NCBI RefSeq assembly: GCF_002573715.1
Contig: NZ_PDHM01000016.1
Coordinates: 723,649-787,648 of the forward strand
DNA: 64,000 nucleotides
Origin: Paenibacillus sp. EZ-K15
GTDB lineage: Bacteria; Bacillota; Bacilli; Paenibacillales; Paenibacillaceae
Direction: 5' to 3'
Position numbers and translations under genes: made by a program. Positions 8,303 through 18,800 of the stretch are shown piece by piece. Numbering within the stretch: position 1 is the stretch's first letter; each line of letters begins with the position of its first letter. The notes under the pieces are model-generated. The model was not told where the DNA came from. It saw nothing but the letters and a program-made list of their open reading frames with translations, and did not search any database.

Positions 8303-9963
8303 TCATGTCTTGGTCAATCGAATATGAACAACGGTGCCCTCCGCCTCCGGATCAAGCCAAATTTGCCCGGCATGCCGCTCAACTGAACTTCGTGCGATGG
8401 CTAAGCCGAGCCCGCTGCCGCCGTCACTTCTCCTAGCCTGATCACCGCGCACGAAAGGTTCGAACACCGTCTCTCTCACAGGGTCCGATATTCCCGGACC
8501 GTCATCTCCAACGGTAAGCAGGATATCTTCATCGCATGCCTCCAGCTCCAGCCATACATGAGCACCCTCCTTATTGTATTTCAGGGCATTCGTCAATAAA
8601 TTCGAAAGAGCTCTATGCATGAGACCTTCGTGATAAGACAGCATGACTGGCGATTCCGGAATGCGGATGTCCAGCGTAATTCCCTTCCGTTCAAACGAAT
8701 CGTACAGATCGGCTGCCGCAGTGCGGCACAGCTCAGCTAAATCGCCTATCTTCCGCTCGTATGACAGTTCCGTGCTCTCCAGTTTGGTTAACTCAACAGG
8801 TCATCAACAAGCGAGGCGATAAATCTCGCCTTGGTATGTATGCGGTTCGCATATTTCTGGCGCTGCTCTTCGCTCTGTTCCATACCGAGCCGCAGCACCT
8901 CTGCATAACCCTGTATCGTTGTGATCGGCGTTTTCAGATCATGGGAAATGTCCATCATCAGCCGGCGGCGCTCTTCTTCAAGTCTTCGCTTTGCTGTCTC
9001 CGCTTGCTCAAGCCTGTCCGCCATCCGGTTGAAATGAAGCTGTAGATCCATTAACTCCTTGTTGGCTCGAAAAAATAGCCTTTTCCCTCCCCTGCCTTCT
9101 GCAATCTGTGCGAGTTCGCGGGAAACTTCCGTGAGCGGATTCGTGATCCTTATTGCCGTAATCCGGCCGTATAACCATAAACTCAATAAAAATGCGGCGG
9201 CAAACCACAGAAATCCAACAATCAGGAGTCTCGTGAAAACTTTGGTTATCTCGGAGTTTGTCTTCACCAAATGGCTTTCCTTCATCACAACTCCGCCCGG
9301 TATCGTAACAAGTAGGTGGTATTCCCGGCCTTCCGGTGAAACGAAAGGGGCAAGGGAGTGATATCCCGATCCGTTCCCTTCATAGAACAGGGCAAGCAGT
9401 TCCTCCTCCGAATAGGAGGCTTTTCCCTTCTCCATTCCGCTGCCCCGCGAAAAGACAACGTTCAGGCTCTTGTCCAGCACCTGGGTGTAACCGCCAAAGG
9501 ATTGGACGGTTTCATAGGGGATGTTCTCCCAATCGTCCCGTATCAGCAGGTTCGCTTCAACCCTGGGAAGTGTCCGACTTATAACTTCCAAGCTTCTCAT
9601 CTGCTCGAGATTAAAGCCAAGGTAATACAACCTAAACGGCAAGTCTCCAGCGGCAGCTCCCTGATGACTTTCGCCTGGTTTCGTTATAAAAAGATCTCCC
9701 TGACTAACCGTGTAGTAAGATCCGTCTATCGTAAACCACCCTTGCCCACTTTCCACATAACACAGTTCAAAATGTTCATGATGGTGACCGGGCACATGCC
9801 ATGTTTCGTATAAAACGACTCCGATATAAGATAAATTTTCAAATTCGGTCTCGTAAGGAAGCTCGAAACGAATTTCTTTGTCTGATTCAAGCAAACGTGA
9901 ATCCTTTGGTGTGTTATATTTGGTGGAACGTTTCTTCTCCATCTGGCCACCTCCCTTCTTCAA
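8303..9963 (-). pseudogene. AraC cupin-histidine kinase chimera, frameshifted
   Basis: Residues about 45-137 of the first frame are an AraC-type cupin sensor (GHHHEHFELCYVESGQGWFT, GDLFITKPGESH). From about residue 138 the protein becomes the extracytoplasmic domain of a sensor kinase, followed by one membrane helix (about 245-268), HAMP and HisKA (MMDISHDLKTPITTI, phospho-acceptor H341). The frame stops at 8788 after SLVDDLLS. The ATPase domain (NLLTNALKYNKEG, GGSGLGLAIARS) continues to 8303 in another frame. Restoring one T near 8790 rejoins it as DDLLSLTKLEST. The kinase lacks its first membrane helix, so I infer a deletion that fused a regulator 5' end to a kinase 3' end, followed by a one-base loss. 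No response regulator is adjacent. Confidence 0.85.
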
Positions 9964-10384
9964 GAATATACTTAAGATTCAAGTACAACAAGGGTTTTCA
10001 AGACTCCAAAGCGAATGGTCGTCACACCTTGAGCCCGGTCTATACTACCCCATCGATAAGAGTCATAGGCGAGTAACGCAGGCCGATTCCATCCATCAGA
10101 CTTCTTATTTGCCCCGTCTTCTCTCCACGCCCTTGGCATATTAATCATACACACCAGTTTCTGCGCGGCAGCCACTTTTCAGGACTATTCCACCTGGTCG
10201 TCCGTAGGCTTCCGGGCGATGGGATCACTGGGAGAATCGCCGCTGATCCTAAACATTTCATGCACTTCCTCCAACTTATTTGGGGTGGCTTAAACTGATT
10301 GTTCCCAGCAGCTCTGTGATAATGTGCGACAACGATATCAAAAAACACGTATAATACAAAATCATGGTTAGAATAACAAGCTAA
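9964..10384. other. Intergenic gap with short coding-like scraps
   Basis: No intact gene. On the minus strand 10180-10265 reads EEVHEMFRISGDSPSDPIAR and then a stop, which looks like a protein tail. 9972-10140 is open for about 55 codons with no recognisable domain. Both are probably remnants; neither can be named. Confidence 0.3.
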
Positions 10385-10544
10385 TTAGATAGTCATCATA
10401 TCGGTAATCGGACCAAGTTCATGTCCATTACGGTAATAGGTACAAGTTCTTGTCCTCGACTCGGGACAAGAACTTGTACCTATAAAACAAAGAAAGTCGC
10501 TAAATAAGCGACTTTCTTTGGGACCTTGTTCTTGTCTCTCGACA
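10385..10544 (+). repeat. Family A dispersed repeat, copy 1
   Basis: Contains the boxes TTCATGTCC, TTCTTGTCC, the inverted GGACAAGAAC, the hairpin AGTCGCTAAATAAGCGACTT, a last TTCTTGTCT and the terminal CGACA. It lacks the CTGCCCGTTAG left border. Intergenic. Confidence 0.9.
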
Positions 10545-10770
10545 GAACTTGATAACATTCTCCCACCCATACAATACTTGAGAGAGATCTCGAATGGTAA
10601 CAATTAACCCCCGTCTAGCATTTCATGTTGAACGTCCTCTTTTGTCGGTGGAAACAATGAAGCTTTAGGCGGAGTTTCAATACTTTCGACAGCGTTTTAC
10701 GTTCAGGAGTCAAAACGATCGAGTTCCCAAAAAACCTAGGTACCTCTAATGCGATTCCGTCTATACCCGC

Positions 10771-11043
10771 TTAGGATTCCCCGAATCGCTTAGCGGCTCG
10801 TGCCCTGGCACGAGCGATCTCGACCTCTCGTATGCGGGGTTCGGCTTGAGTCACCAGAGAATCCAGCAGCTGCCGTGCAACGACGGTAAACTCTTGCACC
10901 GCTTGGTTAAACGCCGCTTCGTTCGCTTTGGAAGGACTGTTGAAGCCCGAGAGCTTCCTTACGAATTGCAGCGCTGCAGCCTGAATTTCTTCATCCGTCG
11001 CAGGCGGGTCGAAATTGAATAAGGTCTTGATATTTCGGCACAT
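10771..11043 (-). CDS. DUF2277 family protein
   Basis: 90 residues beginning MCRNIKTLFNFDPPATDEEI, the hallmark start of DUF2277, followed by ALQFVRKLSGFNSPSKANEA and a helical middle. The function of the family is unknown. The length matches the family (about 80-95). The ATG follows AAGGGG. It appears monocistronic between a family A repeat and a phosphatase remnant. The arginine-rich tail (ARARARAAKRFGES) may bind nucleic acid, but that is only a guess. Confidence 0.88.
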   Translation of the reverse strand: MCRNIKTLFNFDPPATDEEIQAAALQFVRKLSGFNSPSKANEAAFNQAVQEFTVVARQLLDSLVTQAEPRIREVEIARARARAAKRFGES

Positions 11044-11212
11044 GGCATTTTAAACCCCTTTCTTGAAATGAACGCACTTTGTTGTATCCAGCATAACATA
11101 TTTTGTTAGTTCAAGTAGTTCTTCAACCTCTCATATTAAAAAAGAAGCCACGGAATACGCGGACTTTGTAAAGGAACGAACCCGAGTATATCTAGTTTGA
11201 AAAAGTATACAA

Positions 11213-11464
11213 CTAACTGCACAGATTAACGGCTTCGTGACTTGGTATTCCATCAATCACAGCGAGACAGGCTAGTCCAGTACCCGTTCGTCCAATCCCT
11301 CCCCCACAGGCGATTTCAACCCGTTCAACTTCAGCCCGAGTCCATGCTTCTCGAAACGCTTCAGCGGCTGCAACCTGGTTTTTTGGCAGCCAGAAGTCCG
11401 GCCAAGGAATCCAGCGGCTTTCCCAAGTAACGGGCGCGAGTTGTCGTCCGAGCAGGCTTTTGTG
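11213..11464 (-). pseudogene. Protein-tyrosine phosphatase-like remnant
   Basis: An open stretch of 83 codons before the stop, without a start codon, reads WIPWPDFWLP, then VERVEIACGGGIGRTGTGLA, then CLAVIDGIPSHEAV. This is the C-x5-R phosphate-binding loop and context of a bacterial dual-specificity-like phosphatase of about 150-170 residues. The N-terminal third is missing: two in-frame stops lie at 11465-11470. The frame also ends early at 11213, with apparent continuation in another frame. The upstream break coincides with TGTCTAATGACACAAAAG, identical over 18 bases to the end of the family C repeat at 22387-22404, so an insertion end may have cut the gene. Confidence 0.7.
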
Positions 11465-11619
11465 TCATTAGACACCAAGGAAGCGGCGTCGGCCATGCGC
11501 GACGGGGCGGCTACCGGTTCATCCGTCCATTTACGAAGTTATATTATGTATCGTCGAAAAAGCACACCCCGGGCGCGTTGCCGCGCTAATCGGAATGTGC
11601 TTAAATCAATTTCCCGCGT

Positions 11620-14600
11620 CTACTGCTGCTGCTGCCCCTCGATTAATTGAAGAACGCGATACAAGAACGTCGCCGCTTCAGCCCTGCTGGTCGTACTCTT
11701 CGGCTTCATGTAGCCGTTAGAGCCCGTAACCAGCCCATACTCGAACATCGTTGCCACGTTGTCCGCAGCATATGGCGCAATCTGGCTCGCATCACGGAAG
11801 CCATCAAGCGTTGAACCGGATGCGGACGGCTTAATTGCCCCCGTCGTTTGCAGCGCTCGGGTCAGCATAACCATAGCATCCTGGCGGCTGATTGAATCAC
11901 GAGGAGCGAAGTTAACTTCGTTCACTCCCGAAGCGATTCCCAATTGCTTGGCGATGGAGACCGCATCGTAGTAATAATCATTCGGCTTCACATCGGCGAA
12001 CGTCGAGGCGATTTCGGCACGCAGGTTAAGCATGTTCACCAGCATCAAGATAAAATCAGCTCGCGTTACCTGATTTGCGGGGCTGAAAGTGCCCTTTTCG
12101 ATCGAGGTGCCTTTGACGATGCCTCTTTCGGCTAGCTTCTCGATCGCCTCGCGCGCCCATTCATGCTTGCCAAGGTCGGTAAATGCAGCCGGTTTCTTGC
12201 CGCCGATAGCATAGACGCCGACATGGTCGATGGAGAATCGCAGCATATCCTTGTCTTTGTCATAAGACGCGCCATTAATTGCCGCCGTGCTGTCGACCAT
12301 CAGCTCGAAAGCTTGCAGATCAACAGCTTGCTCTCCCGCTTGAAGCGAATACGGAATCGCAATCGAGATCGGTGCCTTCGCATTTTTCCAAGACAGAGCT
12401 TCACCGTCCAGTTGCAATGCAACTTCCACGATTGGCCTGTTGCCGATCCGCCCGGCCGCTTCGTTACTGCGATACTCGCCCGCATAATCGCTTACGATTA
12501 CGAGCAGCTTTCCAGCATTCTCCTTGACTCCTGCCAGCATGTCGCCAGTCAAAACAAGCTGAGCGTACGGCGTGGAGACATGCAGAATCAGATTAGACTG
12601 GTTCGTCAGATGAGCCGCCGGAAGCTCCAAAGCATAACTCCCAGCCGCATTCGACGACTTCAATTCAACATGAACATGTTTATTACCTTTGCTGTCGGCC
12701 ACTGCCCTCTGAATGGCGGCATTCAGATCCGACGCCCCGACCGCAGCGGCAGCCTGCTGGCCGTTCATCGTCGGGACAAGCACGGTTTTGACTGAACCGT
12801 CCGCTTGCAACGTATACGGATCTTGCGCCTGACCGCCTCCACCGTTGCCACCACCGCTGCCACCACCGTTGCCACTACCGTTGCCACTACCGTTGCCACT
12901 ACCGTTGCCTCCACCGCCGCTTCCATTGCCTCCACCACTCGTAGGCGGCTTGCGGTATTCGAAGGTTACCAGCTCGGGAGTCGTCATGTCATCCGTTTCA
13001 AGCTCGACCGTATACTTCCCTTGCTCTTCTCCGGTCAACGTAAAGGTGATGCGGAAGCTTCCGTCATCCTCAGTGCCCGTCTGACCGGTATATTGAATGT
13101 TGCCTTTTGGGTCAAGCACTTTCACATACAAATGTTCTTTCTTTCCGTTCATGACCAGACCGTCAATCGTGACTTTCTTCGTGGAAGCGTCCACAACGGC
13201 TTGTATGCCGTCCAACGTCTTTAGCTCTTGCTGCGGGGCAAGATCGTACACGCCGAATTCATAGAAAGAATAACCGTAAAACGTTGCCCGATTCAATCCC
13301 TCAAACTTGATGTATCTTGCCGTCGTTGCCGGGAATACCAGGGTGTTCTTGCCGTCGGCAGCTTTAACCACGCCATTGTTGCCGACTTTCAAGGGCTCCC
13401 ACGTTTGCTTATCATCCGAGACGCTCAGACGGTATTGGTCCGCGCGCGCATATTCCCAATCGATGCGGATCGTATCGAAGGTTTGCTGGCTGTCCAGATC
13501 AACCTGGAACCAAGCCGTATCGCGCACTTCGCTTGCCCAACGCGTGGCCGGTGCGCCGTCGAGCGCCTTCGCAGGCTCCAGACCTGCGGCCTCCGTCGAG
13601 GATGCCTCTGCTTCTTTATCTTGTGCGATGCTGCCAGCCTCGTAATACACGCCTTCCTTCAGCGCCGTATAAGCGCCTTCCGTTACAAACTCAAGGCCTT
13701 TAGCTTCTTCCAGCTTCGCATTGAATGCCAGCAAATAGTCCCTGGCTTGCTCAGGGTCGCTCTCTTGCGTACGCTCCATCATGATCAAGGCGTTGCGCAT
13801 AGCGCGTACCGTATCGGCATTGCTAAGCTGCTTGTTGTCCGCGTACTTATCAACAAGAGCCAATAGGCCTTCAGCGCCCAAACGAGCTTCTATTACGAAT
13901 TTAACCGTCTTGGATGTGGCAGCCGCCACCGTCAGCTCCAGCACATGCTTACCCGGCTTACCCGTCAGATCTACAACAGTTCCTTCCGTATAAGGCTTGC
14001 CGTCATACTTGGCCGTAACTTTAACAATCCCGCTCCCGTCATCTCCCGGAATGGTCCAGGTGAAGGCGGCCTGTGTCGTATCAGGCACGATCGTATGCTC
14101 CGAGATCGGCTGCCCGTTCATGAGCGCTACAACATCAGGCGGAGCAGCGTCTTGCTTCTGATAAGTGCCTTTGGAGAATTGGTATAGCCAATCGTAAAGC
14201 ACGCGGGTAGCAGGGTCTGTGCTTTTCGCCGCGTTGTATACAGCGTTGTTGCCTTGATAGTAAGCTTTATATCCATGCTGCATCAGACCGGTATCCACGC
14301 CGCTGTTCAAGTACTCGATGAACCGCTCGCGGAAGACGGCGTCGTTGATCATCCGGTCGTCGAATTCCAGCTCCAGCGACATGCCGTACCGCTTCGCCAT
14401 ATCCGCTGTATCCTCCAGACGCGAAGGGTCCAGTTTCTCGAAGAAATAGTTCGGCTGCAGAGATACGGCATCAATGCCGACATCCTTCCACATGAACGCC
14501 TTATAGGCCATAAAATGAGGAATCCAGAACAGCTTCAGGCCTGCGTTATGAACGATGTCGCTCGCTCTCTTGACCATCTCCGGCCCGGTCGCATGCGTGC

Positions 14601-15825
14601 TGATTTGTTCCTCCAGCCAATACATGCCGACGAGCTCCAGGTTCGAGTAGCCCGCAGCCGTCCATCTGGCTTGCACTTCATCGACCCACCACTGAATCGC
14701 TTTGGCCCTGTTATCCAGCGATGCGGCATCGCCGACCGCACCTACATCGAAGTTCAGATCCTCGCCGTCAATGCTGCCGAAGTCGGACTGATACTCGCCC
14801 GGTTCTGGAATCATCAGAACAACCTTCGTCTTATGGTCGGGCTCGCCAAGCTTCACGCCTGCCTCGACCGTCGCCTCGTTCAACGCGCTCATATCGCCGC
14901 CAGCGTTAAACGTTTTATCCAAATACCATTCCCATTCCTGTTTTCTGGCTTTGCCGGCCGCTTCCGTCGCTCCGAAGCCTCTGCCGTTATCCGATGTTAA
15001 GCCCAGATACAGCACGCCGTCGAACAGCCAATCGACAGGCTCTCCCTGCTCGTTCACATAACTGATATTAGGGATAGCCCGTTCCTTCGTCCAATTTCCT
15101 GTGCCGTCCGCGTAGTGTCCGTTATACAGCAAGCCCAGGTTTTGAATCCCGCCAGTAGCATCTCCAGGCTGCAGGAGGGCGTAAGGCTCAGGCTGTACCG
15201 GCTGCGCTCCGGCGATCAAGCCATCCGCACCGGTAATCGTCACCTCGTCAATCATGCTCCATGCCCTCGGATGCATGGAGAACACTACTTTCACATACCG
15301 AGCGTATACGAGTCCTTCGGTATAATCGCCACGCTTGACAGCTCCAGTTTCAGGGCTGCCGTCCCATGCAAATGTCTCGATGTTGGTCTGGTCGCCCCAT
15401 AACAACTGAGTTGCATTATGAGACAATACGCCCCAGCTCACCCCATCGTCCGACGCGTAGAACGAAACGGTGAGCGGCACAAGCGTTTCGTTGTTCGGCC
15501 AATCGTGCAGGAAACGCGCGCTCACCTCCTGAACCGTCTTTTGCTCGCCTAGATCAAACACAACCGAACGGGATTTCTTGTTGCGGTGGCCCACCCAGTT
15601 GCCGCTGTCACGCGAGGGGTCGGCGGCATTGCCGTCCGTCAGCTTCGTCCCGTCATCCGGGAAAGCGCCCTCCGGCTGTTCCGACCATGTGTACGTTTTC
15701 CCTTGGGCCAGATTATAAAAGCCGGCGCTTTCTCTGCCCGCCTCCTCCGCATTCACAGACGATATTAACGATAACAGCATGACCGGGACAAGCAGCAAAG
15801 CAGTCAAACTTCGTCTAGTTTTCAC
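11620..15825 (-). CDS. SLH-anchored DUF4855 protein with discoidin domains
   Basis: 1401 residues, exported and held on the cell wall. In order: signal peptide (1-27); a discoidin-type (F5/8C) sugar-binding domain (about 35-205); a DUF4855 domain (about 215-555, with LELVGMYWLEEQ and KLFWIPHFMAY); a spacer; a second F5/8C domain (about 715-855, ATRWASEV...WFQVDL); a Gly/Ser/Asn-rich linker; a beta-rich region; and three SLH repeats (about 1215-1395, ending near the C-terminus). The DUF4855 fold is TIM-barrel-like and occurs in polysaccharide-utilisation proteins; activity is not established. Start GTG 15825 has a weak ribosome site. It begins 29 bases after the GH20 gene, so the two are probably co-transcribed and tether glycan capture to the surface. 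Confidence 0.88.
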   Translation of the reverse strand: MKTRRSLTALLLVPVMLLSLISSVNAEEAGRESAGFYNLAQGKTYTWSEQPEGAFPDDGTKLTDGNAADPSRDSGNWVGHRNKKSRSVVFDLGEQKTVQEVSARFLHDWPNNETLVPLTVSFYASDDGVSWGVLSHNATQLLWGDQTNIETFAWDGSPETGAVKRGDYTEGLVYARYVKVVFSMHPRAWSMIDEVTITGADGLIAGAQPVQPEPYALLQPGDATGGIQNLGLLYNGHYADGTGNWTKERAIPNISYVNEQGEPVDWLFDGVLYLGLTSDNGRGFGATEAAGKARKQEWEWYLDKTFNAGGDMSALNEATVEAGVKLGEPDHKTKVVLMIPEPGEYQSDFGSIDGEDLNFDVGAVGDAASLDNRAKAIQWWVDEVQARWTAAGYSNLELVGMYWLEEQISTHATGPEMVKRASDIVHNAGLKLFWIPHFMAYKAFMWKDVGIDAVSLQPNYFFEKLDPSRLEDTADMAKRYGMSLELEFDDRMINDAVFRERFIEYLNSGVDTGLMQHGYKAYYQGNNAVYNAAKSTDPATRVLYDWLYQFSKGTYQKQDAAPPDVVALMNGQPISEHTIVPDTTQAAFTWTIPGDDGSGIVKVTAKYDGKPYTEGTVVDLTGKPGKHVLELTVAAATSKTVKFVIEARLGAEGLLALVDKYADNKQLSNADTVRAMRNALIMMERTQESDPEQARDYLLAFNAKLEEAKGLEFVTEGAYTALKEGVYYEAGSIAQDKEAEASSTEAAGLEPAKALDGAPATRWASEVRDTAWFQVDLDSQQTFDTIRIDWEYARADQYRLSVSDDKQTWEPLKVGNNGVVKAADGKNTLVFPATTARYIKFEGLNRATFYGYSFYEFGVYDLAPQQELKTLDGIQAVVDASTKKVTIDGLVMNGKKEHLYVKVLDPKGNIQYTGQTGTEDDGSFRITFTLTGEEQGKYTVELETDDMTTPELVTFEYRKPPTSGGGNGSGGGGNGSGNGSGNGSGNGGGSGGGNGGGGQAQDPYTLQADGSVKTVLVPTMNGQQAAAAVGASDLNAAIQRAVADSKGNKHVHVELKSSNAAGSYALELPAAHLTNQSNLILHVSTPYAQLVLTGDMLAGVKENAGKLLVIVSDYAGEYRSNEAAGRIGNRPIVEVALQLDGEALSWKNAKAPISIAIPYSLQAGEQAVDLQAFELMVDSTAAINGASYDKDKDMLRFSIDHVGVYAIGGKKPAAFTDLGKHEWAREAIEKLAERGIVKGTSIEKGTFSPANQVTRADFILMLVNMLNLRAEIASTFADVKPNDYYYDAVSIAKQLGIASGVNEVNFAPRDSISRQDAMVMLTRALQTTGAIKPSASGSTLDGFRDASQIAPYAADNVATMFEYGLVTGSNGYMKPKSTTSRAEAATFLYRVLQLIEGQQQQ

Positions 15826-15854
15826 CTAATCTCACGCTCTCTTTCTATGCATAA

Positions 15855-18800
15855 TTAGTTCTGCTCCTGTTCCTTCAACTCCGCAAGCGCATCAAGCATA
15901 TTCAGAATAACGGTCACTGCTTCAGCTCTCGTCGCCGAGGCGGCCGGCGCGAACCGGTTGTCCCCGCGACCGTTCATCACTCCCGCCTCCTGGGCTGCTG
16001 CCACGTACGGCTTCGCCCAAGCCGGGATTTGATCCGCGTCCGCGTAAGAGAGCTCATGCCCTTCCGCAGTCTTCAGACCCAAGCCGCGAACAATCATTGC
16101 TGCCAGTTCTGCTCGACTAATCGAAACCTTCGGTCGGAATGTCCCATCCGCATAGCCGCTGATCAGGCCGGATTCCAAGGCTTGCGCAATATAAGGCTTC
16201 GCCCAGGTTTGAATCGAACCTGCGTCCGCGAAGTCCAGCGAACTGTTCGCACCTTGCAGCTTCAACGCTTTGACCAGCATGACGACGAATTCGTCTCTGC
16301 TGACCGTCTTATTCGGCTTGAACGTCTTGTCGGTGTAGCCCGCTACGAATCCAAGCTCAACCGCCCGTTTGATGGACGCTTCTGCCCAATGGCTCGCAAT
16401 ATCGTTCAGCCGAACCGTTGTCGATCCGCCGGACTCCCCGCCGTTGCCGCTGCCGTTCTCATTGCCATTGCCTGGATCTTCACCTCCCGGATTCGAACCG
16501 CCGTTTTGGCCTTTTTCCGGATCAGGAGTTACTGGAGTCGGAACCCATCCTCCGCCGCCGGAGCCAGGCAGCGCTTTGATTTTGATCTTGAACGTTTTCT
16601 CCGCGGATGCAGCTCCCTTGCTGATCGTCGCGGTCAGCACGACCTCCATGTCGCCTGACCCGCTTGATGGACGTTTCAACAACTGTCCATTCGCATTCAG
16701 GTAGTCGGGTTTTGAGCTGCTCCAGACGATGCGCGTACCGAGCTGCCCTTTCTGCGGGAGGTAAAGGTTGGATGCGATACTTCCGTTTACATTAAGCTCG
16801 ATCAGACCCATTACGTCTTCGATCGTTAGACGATCACGCGCAACGCTCAGCCCTGCATACGCCTGTTCGGCCTCAGGACGAGACAGCTGGGCGGTTTGAA
16901 TAGCCGCAGTCGTTTGCCCAATCGCTTGCTGAAGCTGTGCCCAGCCCTCAGGAGAGTAATTGTCCTCCACAAGCTTGTCGGCCTCGATAGCCGTCAACAG
17001 GTCGATAATCGGCCGTAGATTGCCGAGTTTATATTCCTCGCCGTATACTTCAAATTCCTCAAAGGAATAGCCGAACATAGTAGCTCTGGACACGCCTTCG
17101 AACTTCACGTATCTGGCTGGCGTGCTCTGGAAGGTAGTCACGACTCGTCCCGGCTTTCCGTTAATCTCCCCGTTGTTGTCTTTCACAACGTTCGTCCAGT
17201 TCTCCTTGTCCTCGGACACGAGAATGCGGTACTTCGAACCATAAGCCGTTTGCCACAAAATAGATACAGCATCAATGTTCTTCACTTCACCTAGATCCAC
17301 CATGAACCAGGTATCGTCCACCCAATCGCTGGACCATCTGGTATCCCCTCTGCCGTCCACCGCTTTATCCGCCGTGTAGGACGAGGATTCCGGTTGCGAG
17401 GATTCAGCTTGCTTATGCAAAGCCAGATTTCCATGCAGGTCCAAGTAGGTGTTCCTTACGATGAGTTCGTCAATCAAGCCTTTAAAAGCATTCGTTTCGC
17501 TGCCGATTTTGGCTACCGGCAGAACGAATGTTTCCAGCTTGGAGCCGTCTTTGAGAGTAGCCGTATATTCACTGCCGTTAATGAAGATGGAGGTCCCCGT
17601 GTCGTCGCCGATCATATTGACATGGGTCCAGCGATCGGTCGGCAGCTTATAATTGAATTCGCTGACGTAATTTTCTTTTGTGATGGCGATTTTGCCGCTG
17701 CCCCCAATGTTGTATTTCAGCTGTCCGTCCGGAGATTCCAGCAGCACAACTCCTTGCGGGTTGTAAGCGTCCGGTTTGATCCACATGGACATCGTCCAGC
17801 CGAAACCAAGCGTGCGAAGCGGCGTTTCCACGTAGCTGGCCCCGCCGTTTAGCCTCACGGCTTGACCGTAGATTCCCTTCTCTGTGCCTGCATTCACCGC
17901 GTTGCCGTCAAAGCCGTTCCCCGAACGGTCCGCGAAGCCTTCGTCGAAGGTATAATCCAGCACGAGATGCCGCTCATTGTCGATTTGAAGCTTGTGTGAC
18001 TGATGAACACCCGGCGGGTCCACGTACCTTGCGGCATCCGCCTGGAAGCTTGCGAAGTTCCGATCGATGCGGTTGCCTCTCCACAGCTTTTCCGCCAGCA
18101 CTTGCATGGAAGGCAAGATCCGCTGATGCGAGTCCGCCATGGATACGCCTTTCTCTACGGACACATCGTTCCAGAGCGCGAACATGCCGCCTTTGACCTG
18201 CGGATGCGCATAAGGAAGCATCGTCTCCAGCCAATCGTTAGGCTCCCACTCGTTGTAAATAAAATCGTAATTCAAATAGCTGCGGTACAGCTGCGGAACG
18301 ATGTAGAGCAAATTGGTATTGGTATTGATAATATCGTAGCCGAGCTCCACGGCCTGCTGAGCGCTTCCGTACGGTTCATACCAGATGTCCATCGTCGCAT
18401 TGTTGCTGACCGGCGTCGTGCCGTCGTATGCGGACAGACTGCCCCATAGACGGGCGCGTTTGCCTTTGCTGTTAATGTGGTTAAGGAGCATATCCACGTA
18501 CCTGCGGAACGCCTCCTTGTCGTCGCCGAAATATTCATCCGTGCCGACGTGCACATCCGGGCCGACGAAGGTCGGATTGCTGCCGTCGAGATACTCGTCA
18601 AAGAGTGCTTTAATGAAGTCGAGCGTCTCTGGACGATTGATATCCAGCTGATTGTTGCTGCCCAATCGAGAATCGTAGGCGATGAACGCGCCGGAGTGGC
18701 CCGGCGTATCAATTTCCGGCACGACGTTTACGCCGTATTCCATCCCAAGCAGCTGCAGGTCTCTGAATTGCTGCTTCGTATAATAGCCGTCCTTGCTCGT

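Noticed and set aside
11272..11496. 74-codon minus-strand frame starting MADAASL
   Set aside because: A neighbouring frame over the same bases carries the phosphatase signature, so this frame is its shadow.
12845..13084. Plus-strand proline/leucine repeat protein
   Set aside because: It is the antisense of the Gly/Ser/Asn linker of the SLH protein, so the repeat is a by-product.
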